A stretch of DNA of 64,000 nt from Burhinus oedicnemus. Taxonomy: Eukaryota; Chordata; Aves; Charadriiformes; Burhinidae. The translations under genes and the position numbers were made by a program. Below are positions 62,001 to 64,000 of this stretch, piece after piece. The stretch covers positions 463,289 through 527,288 of the forward strand of contig VFFE01007487.1 of assembly GCA_008921705.1 (NCBI GenBank). Reading direction: 5' to 3'. Below the pieces are notes generated by a model that searched no databases, was not told the origin of the DNA, and saw nothing but the letters and a program-made list of their open reading frames with translations. Position 1 is the first letter of the stretch; each line of letters opens with the position of its first letter.

Positions 62001-62525
62001 TTTCAGTTGTAGGCTAAATCAACGTAAACGCCACGTATTTTTCCATCTGTGATGATATTTGCTAGAGTTTTGCTTCCCCACAGAGGGGGTGTGGGTTAGG
62101 CAGGGCTAGCTCTTAGGGTGACCAAGGGAATCCATTGCTGCTGGAGGTCTGCTGGGGCCCAGCGCGTGCTAGCATGGCTACTGGCACAGGCCAGTAAGCG
62201 GCCTTGGACCAGAGCTGGCTTCTGCTGGGCCACCTGGAGCGTATCCACATTTCCATTTCCCGAACTGGTGTTGAGCTGCCTGAGCGGCTCTACAAGGAGT
62301 GAACTTCCATCCAGCCTGCCTTGTTAGTGCTGAGGTGGTACTGCTCGAGAGGCTCCAGAGCAGGCTGGCTCTGCTCCAAGTCATTCAAGCATCTGCACTG
62401 ATGAGGGGCTGAGACCACGTTTATATCGTCTTTGTGGAATACATACCTCGTCAAGGTGTGTTTGTGGCATTAATGGTGCTGTATGAGCTACACCGCCTTA
62501 TGGTGTCTCTTGAGTGGCACAGAAT
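56001..62525. other. Intergenic sequence upstream of the right CpG island
   Basis: There is no gene that I can support. The segment 57600-57880 is somewhat GC-richer and repeat-free. A weak CORE-SINE-like text lies near 60400-60460. 62100-62450 is GC-rich and unassigned; it may be a further 5' piece of the adjacent CR1 or another repeat. Confidence 0.4.
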
Positions 62526-63211
62526 GATCGAGAGCAGCCCTGAGGAGGGCTTGGGGGTGTTGGGTGATGAGAAGCTCAACACGAGCCGGCAATGTGCGCT
62601 GGCAGCCCAGAAAGCCCCCCGCATCCTGGGCTGCATCCCCAGCAGCGTGGGCAGCAGGGCCAGGGAGGGGATTCTGCCCCTCTGCTCCGCTCTGGGGAGA
62701 ACCCCTGCAGCGCTGGGGACACCAACAGCAGAAGGACATGGATCTGTTGGAGCAGGTCCAGCGGAGGCCACGAAGATGATCAGAAGGCTGGAAGACCTCT
62801 CTTATGGAGACAGGCTGAGAGAGTTGGGGTTGTTCAGCCTGGAGAAGAGAAGGCTTTGGGGAGACCTGATAGCCCCTTCCAGTGTCTGGAGGGGATCTCC
62901 AGGAAAGCTGGGGAGGGACTCTGGATCAGGGAGTGGAGCCACAGGATGCGGGGTAACAGTTTGAAACTGAAAGACGGGAGATTTGGGTTAGATCTCAGGA
63001 AGAAATTGTTGACTGTGAGGGTGGTGAGACCCTGGCCCAGGTTGCCCAGAGAAGCTGTGGCTGCCCCATCCCTGGAGGTGTTCAAGGCCAGGCTGGACGG
63101 GGCTTGGAGCAACCAGGTCTAGTGGGAGGTGTCCCTGCCCATGGCAGGGGGGTTGGAACTGGATGACCTTTAAGGTTCCTTCCAACCTAAACCATTCCAC
63201 GATTCTATGAT
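62526..63211 (+). mobile_element. CR1 LINE 3' fragment next to the right CpG island
   Basis: This plus-strand copy reads CTGAGGAGGGCTTGGGGGTG, CTGCATCCCCAGCAGCGTGG, ATGGAGACAGGCTGAGAGAG and the shared tail CACAAGGATGCGGG-like to AACCTAAACCATTCC, ending ACGATTCTATGAT. It keeps the C-terminal ORF2 region but with frame breaks. It ends within about 20 bases of the CpG-rich sequence. Confidence 0.92.
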
Positions 63212-63661
63212 CCGGGGGCCTGCACGCCCGTTTCCCGTTACCGGCCCTGCAGTGATGCTTCCTCCGCCCCGCGGCACGTTGTAGCCCGGTGGGCCGGGCG
63301 GAGGGGGGGGGTGCGACCCAACACCCACCCGTGTTGCGTGGTTCCGGAGGGTTTCTTAGGGTGGGTGATGCCCGACAGCCAAGGGGGCCGCTTGGACCGC
63401 CCCGCCCCGGCGGGCAGGGGCCATCTTCCGCCCTGGGGCGGGGCGGGGCCGAGGGGCGGGGCCAGTCCCGGCCACGCCCTCCCGCTGCCCCTCCCACCCC
63501 GCTCCCGCCTAGAAAGTGCCTTTTCATTGACTTCGCCGGCCGCAGCCCCCGCTTCCCATTGGCCAGCCCGCCCCACGTGGGCACGGCGGGCGCCTTTGTG
63601 GTTGGCCGGCGGAGGGCAGCGTTATGAGAAGGGAGGGGGCAAGGTGAGGGGGCGGGAGGCA

Positions 63662-63675
63662 GTTGCCCGGGCAAC
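63662..63675. promoter_or_regulatory. Palindromic RFX X-box (GTTGCCCGGGCAAC)
   Basis: This is a perfect inverted repeat of GTTGCC with a two-base centre, matching the X-box recognised by RFX factors (consensus GTTRCC-N(1-3)-RGYAAC type). It lies inside the CpG island, in the proximal-promoter position for a transcript starting just to the right. Confidence 0.6.
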
Positions 63676-63714
63676 GGGAGAGTGAGTAGTGGCGGCGGCG
63701 GCAGCGCGGAGCGG

Positions 63715-63715
<1 letters not shown>

Positions 63716-63751
<36 letters not shown>
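63716..63751 (+). repeat. (GGAGCC)6 hexanucleotide repeat
   Basis: Six perfect tandem copies of GGAGCC lie in the CpG island. If transcribed to the right, they would fall in a 5' UTR or first exon. Such repeats are often length-variable. Confidence 0.95.
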
Positions 63752-63753
<2 letters not shown>

Positions 63754-64000
63754 GCGGCCCCTGGCCCTGCCCCGGGCGCATGGGCCGCCGGCCCACGGGA
63801 GAAGCAGCTCGCCACAGCCGCCCGCCCCGCCGCGGCAGCACCATCAGGTACCGCTGGGGTCGTGCTGCCGCGCGCGCGGAGCCCACCCGGTTCACGGGAG
63901 GGATGCGAAAGTTTGTCCCGGCGGCGGGAGAGCCGGGGCGGTGAGGGACCGGCGGCCAGCCGTGCCCCGCCGGGGGAAGCGGGTTGCCCGGGGAAGGAGG

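Larger units (their letters stand above)
63220..64000 (+). promoter_or_regulatory. CpG island, presumed promoter/first exon of the next gene (cut by window end)
   Basis: This is a strongly CpG-rich block with GC boxes, an E-box CACGTG at 63574-63579, a palindromic X-box at 63662-63675 and a (GGAGCC)6 run. On the plus strand a donor-like CACCATCAG|GTACCG at about 63847 follows ATG at 63780, which could be a first exon, coding or not. Conserved vertebrate gene order places NAV2 to the right of E2F8 in this orientation. No NAV2 peptide is visible, so the identity is inference only. Confidence 0.6.

Noticed and set aside
62988..63815. 275-codon open frame on the minus strand at the right end
   Set aside because: It joins CR1 antisense sequence to CpG-island sequence, so it is a composition artefact rather than a gene.
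63780..63847. Annotating this as the NAV2 first coding exon
   Set aside because: The peptide opened by the ATG is Arg/Pro-rich and matches no NAV2 isoform I recognise. Only gene order suggests NAV2.

Overview
This is a window of a vertebrate nuclear genome, almost certainly a bird. The evidence is spliced genes with GT/AG introns, many CR1 (chicken repeat 1) LINE fragments whose 3' ends carry the short ATTCTATGA-type tail, an avian-style ERV LTR, ancient MIR-like SINEs and two CpG islands. There are no prokaryotic or plasmid features. I cannot name the species from sequence alone.

Layout. (1) 0.56-16.2 kb, minus strand: CSRP3 (muscle LIM protein, MLP), with all five coding exons resolved (196 aa), a likely polyadenylation signal near 577, and a proposed non-coding first exon and muscle-type promoter at about 15.89-16.17 kb. 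(2) 19.83-32 kb, minus strand: E2F8, an atypical E2F repressor. Twelve coding exons splice into one uninterrupted frame of 898 codons plus stop. Only the first few residues, expected on a small upstream exon, are not securely placed. The CpG island at 32.4-33.56 kb is the presumed promoter; it holds E2F and CCAAT motifs and a 28-base assembly gap. (3) 33.6-63.2 kb: a long gene-poor interval with CR1 remnants of different ages, a 23-base poly-G tract, a solo-LTR-like element with an internal 40-bp tandem repeat, and one well-formed but unidentified exon-like segment at 44.2 kb. (4) 63.2-64 kb: a second CpG island with a palindromic RFX X-box and a (GGAGCC)6 repeat. It is probably the promoter and first exon of the next gene. 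From the conserved vertebrate order ZDHHC13-CSRP3-E2F8-NAV2 that gene may be NAV2, but no NAV2 coding sequence is visible here.

CSRP3 and E2F8 are not functionally linked: one is a sarcomere/nuclear LIM adaptor of striated muscle, the other a cell-cycle repressor. Their adjacency is a conserved block, paralogous to the CSRP2-E2F7-NAV3 block. I found no convincing new biological system. The most useful leads are the CSRP3 promoter cluster, the unresolved E2F8 start, the orphan exon-like segment and the X-box island.
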